53,170 nt of DNA, taken from an uncultured Oscillatoriales cyanobacterium (GTDB taxonomy: Bacteria > Cyanobacteriota > Cyanobacteriia > Cyanobacteriales > Microcoleaceae). The stretch is taken from contig CAITND010000232.1 in the NCBI GenBank assembly GCA_903893625.1, positions 1 through 53,170 of the forward strand, read 5' to 3'. The notes under the pieces are model-generated. The model made no database searches and had not been told where the DNA came from. It was given only the letters and a program-made list of their open reading frames with translations. This document shows positions 43,823-53,155 of this stretch, in pieces; positions within the stretch are counted from its first letter, which is position 1; each line of letters begins with the position of its first letter. Position numbers and translations under genes: made by a program.

Positions 43823-44746
43823 ATGCACATTCCCGATGGATTTATTTCTCCCGCAGTAGCAACTGTTACCAGTCTTACTAGCGCCGGATTTTTAGCAGTT
43901 TGCCTGGGGCGTACCCGCGAGAATGTAGGGTTACGATACGCGCCAGTTATGGGATTAACAACCGCGTTTATTTTTGCCGCCCAAATGATTAATTTTCCCG
44001 TAGCTGGAGGCACCAGTGGACACCTTTTAGGAGGAACTTTAGCTGCGGTAATTTTAGGGAATCCTTGGGCGGCTTCTGTATCCATTGCGACGGTTTTATT
44101 TATCCAAGCTTTTTTGTTTGCTGATGGCGGAATTACCGCCCTGGGAGCTAATATTTTTAACATGGCAATTGTGGGAGTTTGGGTAGGTTGGATCTTAACA
44201 CAAATTCTCCAACAATTATTAGGAGGTTCTCGTTTGCGTTTACCTTTAGCTGCGGGTATTGCTGGGGGAATTAGTGTTATTGCCGCCGCGATCGCTTGTT
44301 CCATAAATTTGATTTTATCAGGGACAGCTAAGGCGGCGATAATTTTACCCGCAATGATAGGAGTTCATAGTTTAATTGGGATTGGGGAAGGATTAATTAC
44401 CGCCGGAATTTTAACTTATTTAATTACAGTCAGACCCGATTTATTACCCGGAGATCAACCCCAATTAAATAAATGGTTGATTCCAGTAATTAGTACATTA
44501 TTAATTGCCGGAGTATTATCCTTATTTGCATCAGCTTGGCCAGATGGTTTAGAAAAGGTTGCAGAAATTCACGGTTTTGGTGAATTAGCCGAAAATGTGC
44601 GGCTTAGTATTCCCACACCTTTCGCTGATTATACTATCAAAGGATTAGGGGAAATTGGCACTAGCATTTCCGGGATTATTGGAAGTGTAATTTGTTTTGG
44701 TGTTGCTTTTGGGATTCTCCAAATTGGTAAACCAAATCAGTTATAA
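43823..44746 (+). CDS. cbiM: nickel/cobalt ECF transporter substrate-binding subunit CbiM/NikM (with PDGLE domain)
   Basis: The S-component of an energy-coupling-factor metal transporter. The N-terminus MHIPDGFISP places the metal-ligand histidine H2 at the mature start, as required for Ni2+/Co2+ binding. The body has about six hydrophobic helices (FPVAGGTSGHLLGG, FLFADGGITALGANIFNM). The C-terminal third holds the PDGLE domain (WPDGLEKVAEIHGFGE), which replaces CbiN. ATG at 43823. It leads a tight cbiM-cbiQ-cbiO operon, 83 bp downstream of a metal-repressor-like palindrome. Confidence 0.92.
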   Translation: MHIPDGFISPAVATVTSLTSAGFLAVCLGRTRENVGLRYAPVMGLTTAFIFAAQMINFPVAGGTSGHLLGGTLAAVILGNPWAASVSIATVLFIQAFLFADGGITALGANIFNMAIVGVWVGWILTQILQQLLGGSRLRLPLAAGIAGGISVIAAAIACSINLILSGTAKAAIILPAMIGVHSLIGIGEGLITAGILTYLITVRPDLLPGDQPQLNKWLIPVISTLLIAGVLSLFASAWPDGLEKVAEIHGFGELAENVRLSIPTPFADYTIKGLGEIGTSISGIIGSVICFGVAFGILQIGKPNQL

Positions 44747-44753
44747 TTCAACA

Positions 44754-45410
44754 ATGATTCAATTTTCTATCCCGTTTAAATTACGGATTTCTCTTATCCT
44801 TGTGATCGGAATTGCCTTACTCAAAACATCTGTATGGTGGGCATTAGGTGGCTATAGCGCGATCGCATTTTTTTGGGTAATTACTTTAAAACCGCCCCTA
44901 AAAATCATCTCCAAACTATTAGGGGCGGAATTAATCTTACTTTCATTATTAGCCTTACCAATGGGATACGAAAAAGCCAGTTTTATGGTAACTCGTTCCC
45001 TACTGTGTTTACTAATAATGAATAGTTTTCTGATCACACTACCACCCCATAGTTTAGGAATCGCATTAAAAGGTTTACCACTTCCAGCAACCTTTCAAGA
45101 AATTATCTTATTAACTGGGCAATATTTAGAAATATTAATCTCAGAAATTCGTCAAATGCAACAATCGGCAAAATTGCGAGGTTTATCCGGTTATTCCGGT
45201 TGGTTACGTTATACAAGTGCCTCCATGATTGGTTCTCTTTATTTGCGGAGTTTAGATCGCGCTGAACGAGTTTATAATGCCATGATTTTGCGGGGTTATC
45301 AAGGTAAATTACCCGTAGAATCTCAATTAACGTCCAGAGATAATTTTGCCCTAATTATTATGATCACTATCGCTAGTTTATTAACATTTTTTTCCTATGT
45401 CAAAAATTAA
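44754..45410 (+). CDS. cbiQ: ECF transporter transmembrane subunit CbiQ
   Basis: The 218-residue T-component has hydrophobic helices and the coupling motifs that contact the ATPase, visible in SEIRQMQQSAKLRGLSGYSGW and DRAERVYNAMILRGYQG (the two A-R-G-type coupling helices). The frame opens at TTG 44697 inside cbiM, but the ATG at 44754, seven bases after the cbiM stop, is the better start. Its 3' end overlaps cbiO by 14 bases. Confidence 0.9.
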   Translation: MIQFSIPFKLRISLILVIGIALLKTSVWWALGGYSAIAFFWVITLKPPLKIISKLLGAELILLSLLALPMGYEKASFMVTRSLLCLLIMNSFLITLPPHSLGIALKGLPLPATFQEIILLTGQYLEILISEIRQMQQSAKLRGLSGYSGWLRYTSASMIGSLYLRSLDRAERVYNAMILRGYQGKLPVESQLTSRDNFALIIMITIASLLTFFSYVKN

Positions 45411-46134
45411 TGGTTCTGAAAAAACCCTAATTGTTCAAGATTTACTGTTTGGATATGCGCGACAAGAGCCGATCTTGCAAAATATATCTTTTACCATAAA
45501 TTCTGGTGAAAGAGTGGCTTTAATGGGGGCTACAGGTGCGGGTAAAAGCACTTTATTAGAAAACTTAATCGGTTTAAAATTACCGCAATCAGGTCAAATT
45601 TTTATTAATGGTATTAGTTTAGAATCTAAAAATCTTTCTGAGATTCGTCTTCAGGTAGGATTTGCTTTTCAAAATCCCGATGATCAATTATTTATGCCCA
45701 CTATTTTAGAAGATGTGATGTTTGGTTTGCGTAACTATGGAATGTCTCCGATAGAAGCGAAAGAAAAAGCACGATTTATTTTATCTAAATTCGGGTTAAT
45801 CTATTATGAAAATCGCTCCTCCCATGAATTATCAGGGGGACAAAAACGCCTAGCTGCATTAGCATCAATTTTAGTATTAGAACCCAGTATTTTAATATTA
45901 GATGAACCCACAAACGGTTTAGATCCCGCTTGGCGTAAAAAATTAGCCCAAATATTATCTGAATTACCCTTAGAAGTCATATTAATTGCTTCCCATGATC
46001 TGAATTGGATTAAAAAAACTACCAATAGATCCTTGATTTTAGCTCAGGGAAAAATTGTCGTAGAGCGTCCGACTCATGAATTATTACAAGATGAAGAAAT
46101 GTTAGAATTATACGGTTTACCTCCTAATTGGTAA
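45397..46134 (+). CDS. cbiO: ECF transporter ATPase CbiO
   Basis: The 245-residue ABC ATPase powers the CbiM/CbiQ metal importer. It has Walker A GATGAGKST, a Q-loop FAFQNPDDQLF, signature LSGGQKRLAALA, Walker B ILILDEPTNGLDP and a switch histidine in IASHDL. ATG at 45397 overlaps the end of cbiQ, typical of coupled translation. It completes a three-gene operon. A palindromic repeat with a T-run follows as a likely terminator. Confidence 0.93.
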   Translation: MSKINGSEKTLIVQDLLFGYARQEPILQNISFTINSGERVALMGATGAGKSTLLENLIGLKLPQSGQIFINGISLESKNLSEIRLQVGFAFQNPDDQLFMPTILEDVMFGLRNYGMSPIEAKEKARFILSKFGLIYYENRSSHELSGGQKRLAALASILVLEPSILILDEPTNGLDPAWRKKLAQILSELPLEVILIASHDLNWIKKTTNRSLILAQGKIVVERPTHELLQDEEMLELYGLPPNW

Positions 46135-46174
46135 GAGATACATTTGAAATCGGATTTCTTTAGTAAAGACTAAT

Positions 46175-46205
46175 TTAACCACAAAGACACAAAGACACAG
46201 AGAAG
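46175..46205. repeat. dispersed 31-bp repeat, copy 2 (inverted)
   Basis: TTAACCACAAAGACACAAAG followed by ACACAGAGAAG is the reverse complement of the repeat at 6737-6767 with three mismatches. It lies 40 bp after the cbiO stop. Confidence 0.8.
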
Positions 46206-46217
46206 TAATATTTTATG

Positions 46218-46274
46218 GTAGGGGTTGGGTCTCCCAACCCAGGTGTCAAGAGGGTTGGGTCTCCCAACCCCTAC
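46218..46274. terminator. GTAGGGGTTGGG palindromic repeat, likely bidirectional terminator
   Basis: GTAGGGGTTGGG at the left end and CCCAACCCCTAC at the right form the outer stem. GGGTTGGG/CCCAACCC units inside allow two smaller hairpins. Sequence AGGTTTTTATT follows on the + strand. It lies between convergent cbiO and the solitary methyltransferase, and the sequence type is a known cyanobacterial dispersed repeat. Confidence 0.75.
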
Positions 46275-46283
46275 AGGTTTTTA

Positions 46284-47294
46284 TTATAAACTATGCTGAT
46301 GATCACAAGCACAAAAAATTTGATCTCTAATCTGTATCGCAAGTTCTTGAAATAGAGGAATACAAACAGAATTCCCAATTTGTTTATAACATTCTCCTAA
46401 ATTGGGATGCAGTTTAAAAGGTTCGGGAAACCCCATAATTCTATAACATTCTCGGATGGTTAACTTACGAACTCGATTTTCTTCAGGAATATAAATAAAA
46501 AAACGTCCCGATGTTTCTTGGGATGGAATAGTGGGATGTACCCCATCAATGGAGTAAATTCGATTCGGTTGATGATGTACCCTAGATAAATGTTCGGTAT
46601 TAGGTCTAATCCCTTTTTTCCAGATATTTTTATTTCGATATCCGACAAAAATCAGACCCGATAACTGTTGTTTGTAACCATCAATAAGAGTATATTCTTC
46701 AGGGTTTAAGTATTCAAATTTTCCCTTGTGATCTAAAAAGCTCCTTAATTTAGGAACAGGATAAACCCTTGGCAATTTTGAGAAAGAAAATTTTTGATCT
46801 TTGCAAGCTATAATAATTACTCGTTCTCGATTTTGAGGAAGTCCAAAGTCTTTAGCATTCAATAATTTATAATCTACAAAATAGCCTAAATCTTCTAAAG
46901 AATATAAAATAGTCTTGAGGGTTTTTCCCTGATCATGATGTAACAAATGCTTAACATTTTCCAAGACAACAACCCTGGGATGATGGACTTCTATAATTTC
47001 GCAAATATGAAAAAATAGGGTTCCTCTGGTATCCTGAAACCCTTGGCGTTTTCCACAAATGCTAAAAGGTTGACAGGGAAACCCGGCGGTTAAAACATCA
47101 AATTTAGGCAGGTTATTATAATCAATTTTAGTAATATCATTCTCTGGCTGTTCTCCAAAATTGTTAAAATAGACTGATTGACAAGCGGGATCTTTTTCGC
47201 AAGAATAAACACATTGATAACCCGCCTTTTCAAAAGCCAATCTTAACCCACCTATTCCAGAAAATAAATCCGCTATTTTGAGATAATTATCCAT
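46284..47294 (-). CDS. solitary DNA cytosine-5 methyltransferase
   Basis: The 336-residue protein has C5-methyltransferase motif I DLFSGIGGLRLAFE, IV GFPCQPFS with catalytic C74, VI VVLENVKHL, VIII LPQNRERVIIIA, a target-recognition region at about 185-265, and motif X with IGNSVCIPLF. ATG at 47294. No nuclease gene lies next to it, so it is either an orphan methylase or part of a split system. Its recognition site cannot be predicted; the abundant HIP1 sites (GCGATCGC) would be one candidate. It is not closely similar to the methyltransferase at 38818. Confidence 0.93.
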   Translation of the reverse strand: MDNYLKIADLFSGIGGLRLAFEKAGYQCVYSCEKDPACQSVYFNNFGEQPENDITKIDYNNLPKFDVLTAGFPCQPFSICGKRQGFQDTRGTLFFHICEIIEVHHPRVVVLENVKHLLHHDQGKTLKTILYSLEDLGYFVDYKLLNAKDFGLPQNRERVIIIACKDQKFSFSKLPRVYPVPKLRSFLDHKGKFEYLNPEEYTLIDGYKQQLSGLIFVGYRNKNIWKKGIRPNTEHLSRVHHQPNRIYSIDGVHPTIPSQETSGRFFIYIPEENRVRKLTIRECYRIMGFPEPFKLHPNLGECYKQIGNSVCIPLFQELAIQIRDQIFCACDHQHSL

Positions 47295-47497
47295 ATTTTA
47301 ACTATTATATATTATGTTTTGCGATCAATTATGAACTGTTGGGTTATAACTAGCGATCGCTGCCGATCGCACTCTATTGATTTTATCTTAATGTAGTGTA
47401 AATTGCGCTAAACTATAAATTTGTTGAATTTGTCCCCCAGAAGGTTTATAATCATAAATTGATAGTCTATTGACCGTTTAACTCAACCATCGAACCC

Positions 47498-48589
47498 ATG
47501 TTAACAGCCGGAATTGTTGGACTCCCCAACGTTGGTAAATCGACATTATTTAACGCTTTAGTTGCCAATGCCAAGGCGACTGCTGCTAACTTTCCCTTTT
47601 GTACTATTGAACCGAATGTCGGCATTGTCGCAGTTCCCGATGAACGGTTGAAGGTATTAGCAAAAATCGTCAATTCTCAACAAGTTGTTCCGACTCGAAT
47701 GGAATTTGTCGATATTGCTGGATTAGTTAAAGGTGCAAGTCAAGGAGAGGGTTTAGGGAATCAATTTTTATCCCATATTCGAGAAGTGGATGCCATTGTT
47801 CATGTCGTTCGCTGTTTTGAAAATGATGATATTATTCACGTTGCGGGTTCTGTTGATCCTTTGCGAGATATTGATATTATTAATTTAGAATTAGCCTTAT
47901 CAGATTTATCTCAAGTTGAACGACGCATTGACCGCGCCCGAAAACAAGCAAGAACCAGTAAAGAAATCCAAATTGAAGTAAATGCTTTAGAAAAAATTTC
48001 GGTATTTTTAAATGAAGGAAAACCCGCCCGTCAAGCTATATTAACAGAAGAAGAACTAGAAGCAGTAAAAGGGTTGGGTTTAGTAACGCAAAAACCTGTA
48101 ATTTATGCAACTAATGTGTCTGAAGATGATTTAGCCACAGGAAATGAACAAGTTGAAAAAGTTCGAGAAGTCGCTAAATTAGATAATGCTCAAGTAGTCG
48201 TTATTTCGGCACAGGTAGAAGCCGAATTAGTGGATTTGTCGGAAGAAGAACGGGCTGACTTTTTGGCTTCTTTGGGAGTAGAAGAAGGCGGGTTGAAATC
48301 GTTAATTAGAGCGACTTATCAATTATTAGGATTACGCACCTATTTAACTACTGGCCCAAAAGAAACTCGCGCCTGGACAATTAAAGCCGGAATGTCTGCG
48401 CCCCAAGCCGCCGGAGTGATTCACTCTGATTTTGAACGGGGATTTATTCGGGCGGAAACCGTTGCTTATAAGGATTTAGTGGCGACAGGTTCGATGAATG
48501 CTGCGAAGGAAAAAGGATTAGTTCGCAGTGAAGGGAAAGAGTATATTGTCCAAGAAGGAGATGTGCTGTTATTCCGATTTAATGTTTAA
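47498..48589 (+). CDS. ychF: redox-regulated ATPase/GTPase YchF
   Basis: A universal OBG-family P-loop NTPase linked to ribosomes and the proteasome-independent stress response; YchF prefers ATP. The 363-residue product has G1 GLPNVGKST (8-16), FPFCTIEPNVG (switch I), the DIAGLVKGAS G3 box and the altered G4 NVSEDDL, and ends with the TGS domain (TYLTTGPKETRAWTIKAG). ATG at 47498. A good terminator follows. Length is normal for the family. Confidence 0.94.
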   Translation: MLTAGIVGLPNVGKSTLFNALVANAKATAANFPFCTIEPNVGIVAVPDERLKVLAKIVNSQQVVPTRMEFVDIAGLVKGASQGEGLGNQFLSHIREVDAIVHVVRCFENDDIIHVAGSVDPLRDIDIINLELALSDLSQVERRIDRARKQARTSKEIQIEVNALEKISVFLNEGKPARQAILTEEELEAVKGLGLVTQKPVIYATNVSEDDLATGNEQVEKVREVAKLDNAQVVVISAQVEAELVDLSEEERADFLASLGVEEGGLKSLIRATYQLLGLRTYLTTGPKETRAWTIKAGMSAPQAAGVIHSDFERGFIRAETVAYKDLVATGSMNAAKEKGLVRSEGKEYIVQEGDVLLFRFNV

Positions 48590-48603
48590 TTTCTGAAGGT
48601 TAA

Positions 48604-48637
48604 CCCCGTACTGATAGCAGGTGCGGGGGGGATTTTT
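48604..48637 (+). terminator. rho-independent terminator after ychF
   Basis: CCCCGTAC (48604-48611) pairs with GTGCGGGG (48621-48628), one T-G pair included, with a nine-base loop. GGGATTTTTC follows. It lies 15 bases after the ychF stop codon. Confidence 0.85.
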
Positions 48638-48740
48638 CTTAAATTTTATTAAGGAAAAATAAAGATTTTATAAGTTTATCTTCAGATTGTGATCAATTAG
48701 GGTTAAAATCAGGCGTTATAAGAATATTGGAGTTCCCAAA

Positions 48741-49115
48741 ATGAACGATTTAGTCAGTTTGTTAATAGCTTGGTTAGTAACAGCCGTCAGCTTATATTTG
48801 ATTGCTTTACTGAGTCAATTTACTGGGGTTGAAATTAATGATTTCAGAAAAGCCTTAATTTCGGCGGCGGTTTTTGGAATTGTTAATGCCCTTGTTCGCC
48901 CAATTCTAGCATTAATTATAGCTCCGGCAACTTTGATTTTTGCTGGCTCTTTTGTGGCATTTGTTCTCAACGTTGCTATGTTCGCCTTAGCTGCTAAACT
49001 GGTGGAAGGATTTCGCTTGCGTTGGGGAATTTGGAGCGCTATAATTGGAGCTTTAGCGCTGAGTTTTATTAATTCAGTTCTGTTTCAGGTATTAGCACAA
49101 GTCGGCATTTCATAA
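48741..49115 (+). CDS. four-helix membrane protein, phage holin superfamily IV-like
   Basis: The 124-residue protein is almost entirely hydrophobic with four predicted helices (LLIAWLVTAVSLYLIALLS, SAAVFGIVNALVRPILALI, FAGSFVAFVLNVAMFALAA, WGIWSAIIGALALSFINSV). The spacing and the NALVRPIL motif match the family often labelled phage holin superfamily IV (4 TMS), which is chromosomal and common in cyanobacteria. There is no phage context here, so a lytic role is unlikely. ATG at 48741. Function is unknown. Confidence 0.78.
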   Translation: MNDLVSLLIAWLVTAVSLYLIALLSQFTGVEINDFRKALISAAVFGIVNALVRPILALIIAPATLIFAGSFVAFVLNVAMFALAAKLVEGFRLRWGIWSAIIGALALSFINSVLFQVLAQVGIS

Positions 49116-49235
49116 TTCTAATTCAAGCTAACCAGAGAACAACGAATATAACCCCAGGAATGCACCTTTATCAGCCTCTATCAACTGGGATTGAATTGTT
49201 AATTAATGCTATCAATTTGATCCTGAAAAAATTAA

Positions 49236-49892
49236 CTAGGACTGAAATTGATTCAGTAACCAAGCTGTAACTTGAGATTGATCAGGTTGATGGCTTATTT
49301 CTAACGCTTCTTCTAATACAGAAATGGCTAAATTGGGTAAAACTTGCGAGGTTAAAATTCGCCGACTTCCTCCATTTTTGAAAATTTCAAAAGCAATAAT
49401 TTCAGATTTCTGCACATCAACAACCCAATATTCTTGAACCGCCATTTCTTCATATAATAATCGTTTTTCCCCTTTATCATCAGCTAAGGTTGTATCTGAT
49501 ATTTCAATGACTAAACTAGGAGAGGAAAATTGATTCAAATTAACAACCGAACTCCCAGAAGGTGCTGCCTGAATTTCAGCCCCTAAATAATAGGAAATAT
49601 CCGGTTGTGCTTCTCGCAGTTCAGGTTTTCGATAGCTACAATTAATAAATCCTTTATAAGCAATACCTTTTAAAGTACAAAAAAGATTAATTCCTAAGTA
49701 GATAATTCCGTTATCACTGGCATGATCTGGGCCTACTGGCATTGTTTCTATCCTCATCTGCCCATTGTAGTAGTAACACTTGGCTTTTTGATCAGAGGTT
49801 TCCTCTGCTAGTTGTAGAAATTGATTCCAAGTTACTGCTACCCAAGCATTGGTTAATTGTTGTTTAATAATTTCAACCGTTAGTTGAGTCAT
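49236..49892 (-). CDS. Uma2 family (DUF820) nuclease-fold protein, third copy
   Basis: The 218-residue product has the Uma2 core: GPDHASDNGIIYLGINLF and the active-site strand SSPSLVIEISDTTLADDKGEKRLLYEEMAVQEYWVVD. The Glu and Lys (EIS, DDKGEK) match the PD-(D/E)XK pattern of the family. The frame opens at TTG 49922, but ATG 49892 (MTQLTVEII) is preferred. It is divergent from the two tandem Uma2 genes at 14-15 kb and is not closely similar to them. Function is unknown. Confidence 0.85.
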   Translation of the reverse strand: MTQLTVEIIKQQLTNAWVAVTWNQFLQLAEETSDQKAKCYYYNGQMRIETMPVGPDHASDNGIIYLGINLFCTLKGIAYKGFINCSYRKPELREAQPDISYYLGAEIQAAPSGSSVVNLNQFSSPSLVIEISDTTLADDKGEKRLLYEEMAVQEYWVVDVQKSEIIAFEIFKNGGSRRILTSQVLPNLAISVLEEALEISHQPDQSQVTAWLLNQFQS

Positions 49893-50037
49893 AGTTAATA
49901 GTTTTAACTCAATTTGGATCAATTATAGCTTACGAATGCCTAAAACTATAGTTTTTTGATCATGATCAACTCAATTCAAGGTACAATAGACTCTAACGGA
50001 CATCTTTAAATTAACTGTTAAACTTGAAGTGCTAATC

Positions 50038-51795
50038 ATGACATCTACAGTCGAACAACTCCAATCTAAATTTAGTCAAGCTTTAGTGGCGGCATTTGGC
50101 GAAGATTTCGCCACAACTGACCCGATGGTTGTTGAGGCAACTAATCCTAAATTTGGTGATTATCAATGCAATATAGCAATGTCGTTGACTAAACCCTTAA
50201 AAAGTAATCCCAGAGCGATCGCCACTCAAATTATAGACCATTTAAGCCTGGATGAAATCTGCGAAACCCCCGAAATTGCTGGCCCTGGTTTTATTAATTT
50301 ACGCTTAAAAACTAACTATTTAGAAACCCAACTCCAACAAATGTTAGGGGATGAACGCTTAAATATTCCCAAAGTTATCCCCCCCCAAGGAATTATTGTT
50401 GATTTTTCTAGTCCGAATATTGCTAAAGAAATGCACGTCGGACACCTGCGTTCTACAATTATTGGAGATTGTATTGCTAGAATTTTAGAATTTCGAGGAC
50501 ATGAGGTTTTGCGTCTCAACCATGTTGGAGACTGGGGAACTCAATTTGGAATGTTAATTACTTATTTAAGATCAGTTTATCCTGAAGCATTAACCACAGC
50601 AGATGCCTTAGATTTAGGGGATTTAGTTGAATTTTATCGTCAAGCAAAGGTTAGATTTGATCAGGATGAAACCTTTAAAGAAACCTCTCGTCAAGAGGTT
50701 GTGCGCCTACAAGCAGGGGCAGAAGATAGCCGTCGAGCGTGGCAATTATTGTGTGAGCAATCTCGGCGAGAATTTCAGTTAATCTATAATGATTTAGATA
50801 TTAAATTAACGGAAAGAGGAGAATCCTTTTACAATTCCTTTTTAGCCCAAATTGTTGAAGAATTAGACAAAATTGGATTATTAGTCGAAAACCAGGGGGC
50901 AAAATGTGTCTTTTTAGAAGGATTTACCAATAAAGAAGGGGAACCTTTACCTTTGATTGTGCAGAAATCCGATGGCGGTTATAATTATGCTACAACGGAT
51001 TTAGCCGCCTTAAGACATCGGATTGAAACGGAGAAAGCGACCCGAATTATTTATGTCACTGATGCTGGACAATCTAACCATTTTATGCAGGTTTGGCAAG
51101 TAGCAAAACGGGCAGGTTGGATACCAGAAAATGTCGAATTAGTTCACGTTGCTTTTGGGATTGTCAAAGGAGAAGATGGCAAAAAATTAAAAACCCGTTC
51201 TGGGGAAACGGTACGTTTAAGAGAGTTATTAGATGAAGCGGTAAATTATGCTAAAACTGATTTAGAAAACCGCATCAAAGAAGAAGGACGCACGGAAACA
51301 GAGGAGTTTATTAATCAGGCGACTCAAGTGGTGGGTTTGAGTGCGGTTAAATATGCAGATTTAAGCCAAAATCGCACCAGTGATTATATTTTTAGTTTCG
51401 ATAAAATGTTATCATTGCAAGGGAATACAGCCCCCTATCTGCTCTATGCTTATGTGAGAATTCAAGGGATTAGTCGCAAGGGAAATATTGATTGGCAACA
51501 GTTGGGAATAGATGTTAAAGTTGTTTTGGAAACTGAGGCAGAATGTGTTTTAGCCAAACATCTCTTGCAATTACAAGATGTGCTAAAAGAGGTTTCCGAA
51601 GATTTATTCCCCAACCGTTTATGCCAATATTTGTTTGAGTTAAGCCAAAAATTCAATCAATTTTATGAACAATGTGAAGTCGTGAAAGCGGAAGAACCCC
51701 AAAGAACCTCTCGTTTAGCCTTGTGTGATTTAACGGCAAGAACTCTTAAATTAGGGTTATCCCTCTTAGGAATTCCAGTGTTAGAACGAATGTAA
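50038..51795 (+). CDS. argS: arginyl-tRNA synthetase
   Basis: Class I synthetase charging tRNA(Arg). The 585-residue product has the N-terminal Arg-tRNA-synthetase domain, the [21 protein letters not shown] segment holding the HIGH-type HVGH motif near 130, and [22 protein letters not shown] (the loop that replaces KMSKS). The DALR anticodon-binding domain forms the C-terminus. The frame opens at GTG 50029, but ATG 50038 gives the usual N-terminus MTSTVEQL. Length is normal. It is a single-gene unit. Confidence 0.97.
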   Translation: MTSTVEQLQSKFSQALVAAFGEDFATTDPMVVEATNPKFGDYQCNIAMSLTKPLKSNPRAIATQIIDHLSLDEICETPEIAGPGFINLRLKTNYLETQLQQMLGDERLNIPKVIPPQGIIVDFSSPNIAKEMHVGHLRSTIIGDCIARILEFRGHEVLRLNHVGDWGTQFGMLITYLRSVYPEALTTADALDLGDLVEFYRQAKVRFDQDETFKETSRQEVVRLQAGAEDSRRAWQLLCEQSRREFQLIYNDLDIKLTERGESFYNSFLAQIVEELDKIGLLVENQGAKCVFLEGFTNKEGEPLPLIVQKSDGGYNYATTDLAALRHRIETEKATRIIYVTDAGQSNHFMQVWQVAKRAGWIPENVELVHVAFGIVKGEDGKKLKTRSGETVRLRELLDEAVNYAKTDLENRIKEEGRTETEEFINQATQVVGLSAVKYADLSQNRTSDYIFSFDKMLSLQGNTAPYLLYAYVRIQGISRKGNIDWQQLGIDVKVVLETEAECVLAKHLLQLQDVLKEVSEDLFPNRLCQYLFELSQKFNQFYEQCEVVKAEEPQRTSRLALCDLTARTLKLGLSLLGIPVLERM

Positions 51796-51826
51796 GAGTC
51801 CGAAAGAGAATATAGGGAATCCCAAA

Positions 51827-52888
51827 TTATTTGAGACTTCCCTGTTCTTCTAACACTTCAATACCCTGTTCTAAAAACTCTGGATAGGAAATTGGAGTCA
51901 CAAATACAGGGATTGTTTCTCTCACTATTTCGGGGTGATGCCAAGAAAAATCCAAACACATCTCATCACTTAAAAGAACGGGTTCAATTGTAGGAATGAG
52001 GAGATTTTCTTCATTGCTAGTTTCACCATTGAGTCCCGTAGGATGCGTTTGTTGTTGACTGATAAATAGTGCGCCTAAAATCATCAAACCCCCAAGCCAA
52101 CCCCGTACTCCTAAAGTTTCACCTAATAACCAAAAGGAAAATAGGGAGGCGAATACAGGTTCAAAGGTATAGATAACAGCCGTTTCCGAGGCTGAAACCC
52201 AATGTTGAGCGATCGCAGGCAGCCAAGTCGTAACCGCCGTCACAACGGCAAGGTACAATAGGGGTAAATAATTGCTGTGAATCCCCTCCCACTGTCCCCG
52301 AAAATCCGGGAGTGTCCACAGAGTCGCTAAAACCGTCATCACCACAAGCTGAATCGCAGTTAGAGACAGAGGCGAATGAGAACAAGTGACGGCTTCCAAT
52401 AGCAAAATATAGCTGGTATAGAGCAGAACATCTAGCAACATCCAGAAGTCCCCTGGTGTCAGCATTCCACCTTCCCAGGACATTATCCCGACACCCACCA
52501 ACGCCAGTCCGGCGGCTAAAAACATTCCCCGTCGCACTTGTTGACCGAAGAATTGCCCTAATAAGGGTACTAAAATTACATTTAAACTGGCAATAAAGGC
52601 GGCTCGGTTTGCCGAGAGGGTTTCTAAAGCGATCGCTTGAATTGCTAAAGAGGCAAATAATAGAATTCCTAATAGAAAGCCATCTCGAACTAACTTCAGA
52701 TTTAAAGTCCGTAAATGTAGGGAAAACGCGATCGCAGCTAAAGCGGATCGAATCGCAATCAATACACCGGGGGATAAACTATGAATTGTTTCTTTAACCA
52801 AGGGAAATGTTGTTCCCCAAAGCAGGGTAACGGCTACCAATAGGATAATACCCTGGATATGTTGTAATTTGGGTTGTAAAATGGTCAT
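51827..52888 (-). CDS. EamA/DMT-superfamily metabolite transporter
   Basis: The 353-residue protein has ten predicted helices in two EamA repeats (opening GIILLVAVTLLWGTTFPLVKE, second repeat near SPLSLTAIQLVVMTVLATLW and TFEPVFASLFSFWLLGE). Family members export amino acids and other metabolites. The C-terminal 65 residues are hydrophilic and unusual in being long. ATG at 52888. The substrate is not predictable. Convergent with argS. Confidence 0.9.
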   Translation of the reverse strand: MTILQPKLQHIQGIILLVAVTLLWGTTFPLVKETIHSLSPGVLIAIRSALAAIAFSLHLRTLNLKLVRDGFLLGILLFASLAIQAIALETLSANRAAFIASLNVILVPLLGQFFGQQVRRGMFLAAGLALVGVGIMSWEGGMLTPGDFWMLLDVLLYTSYILLLEAVTCSHSPLSLTAIQLVVMTVLATLWTLPDFRGQWEGIHSNYLPLLYLAVVTAVTTWLPAIAQHWVSASETAVIYTFEPVFASLFSFWLLGETLGVRGWLGGLMILGALFISQQQTHPTGLNGETSNEENLLIPTIEPVLLSDEMCLDFSWHHPEIVRETIPVFVTPISYPEFLEQGIEVLEEQGSLK

Positions 52889-53073
52889 TGAGAAAAGGTT
52901 ATAAATTGTTCATTTTCAAGAGGTAGAAATCAATCCTTGGAAGGGACTTACACACACACAACTTCACTGTTAAGATCCAAGCAAATTGGTCAACATCATG
53001 CTAAGTGTGTTCACTGCCTTTGCCAGAAAAACAACAGTTTTCTGTTTATAAGAAAAGTCTGGGAGATTGAAAA

Positions 53074-53155
53074 CTCAGTGGCTTTAGCCCTGAGATGAAA
53101 AGCGACCCAGGGGAATTTATTCCCCGTGAATATTCTCATGATTTATGTTAACATA
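53074..53155. other. hairpin-rich sequence, possible IS200/IS605-type element end
   Basis: CTCAG-T-GGCT-TT-AGCC-CTGAG (53074-53094) is a strong hairpin, GGGGAAT-TT-ATTCCCC (53110-53125) a second, and TATGTTAACATA (53144-53155) a perfect palindrome. On the reverse strand CAGGGCTAAAGCCACTG resembles the conserved hairpin at the right end of tnpB-bearing IS200/IS605 elements, from which guide-like RNAs come. If so, tnpB would lie beyond the window. No transposase is visible here. Confidence 0.35.

Noticed and set aside
48741-49115. Prophage lysis gene (holin)
   Set aside because: The holin-superfamily label is only a fold similarity; no phage genes are nearby and this family is chromosomal in many cyanobacteria.
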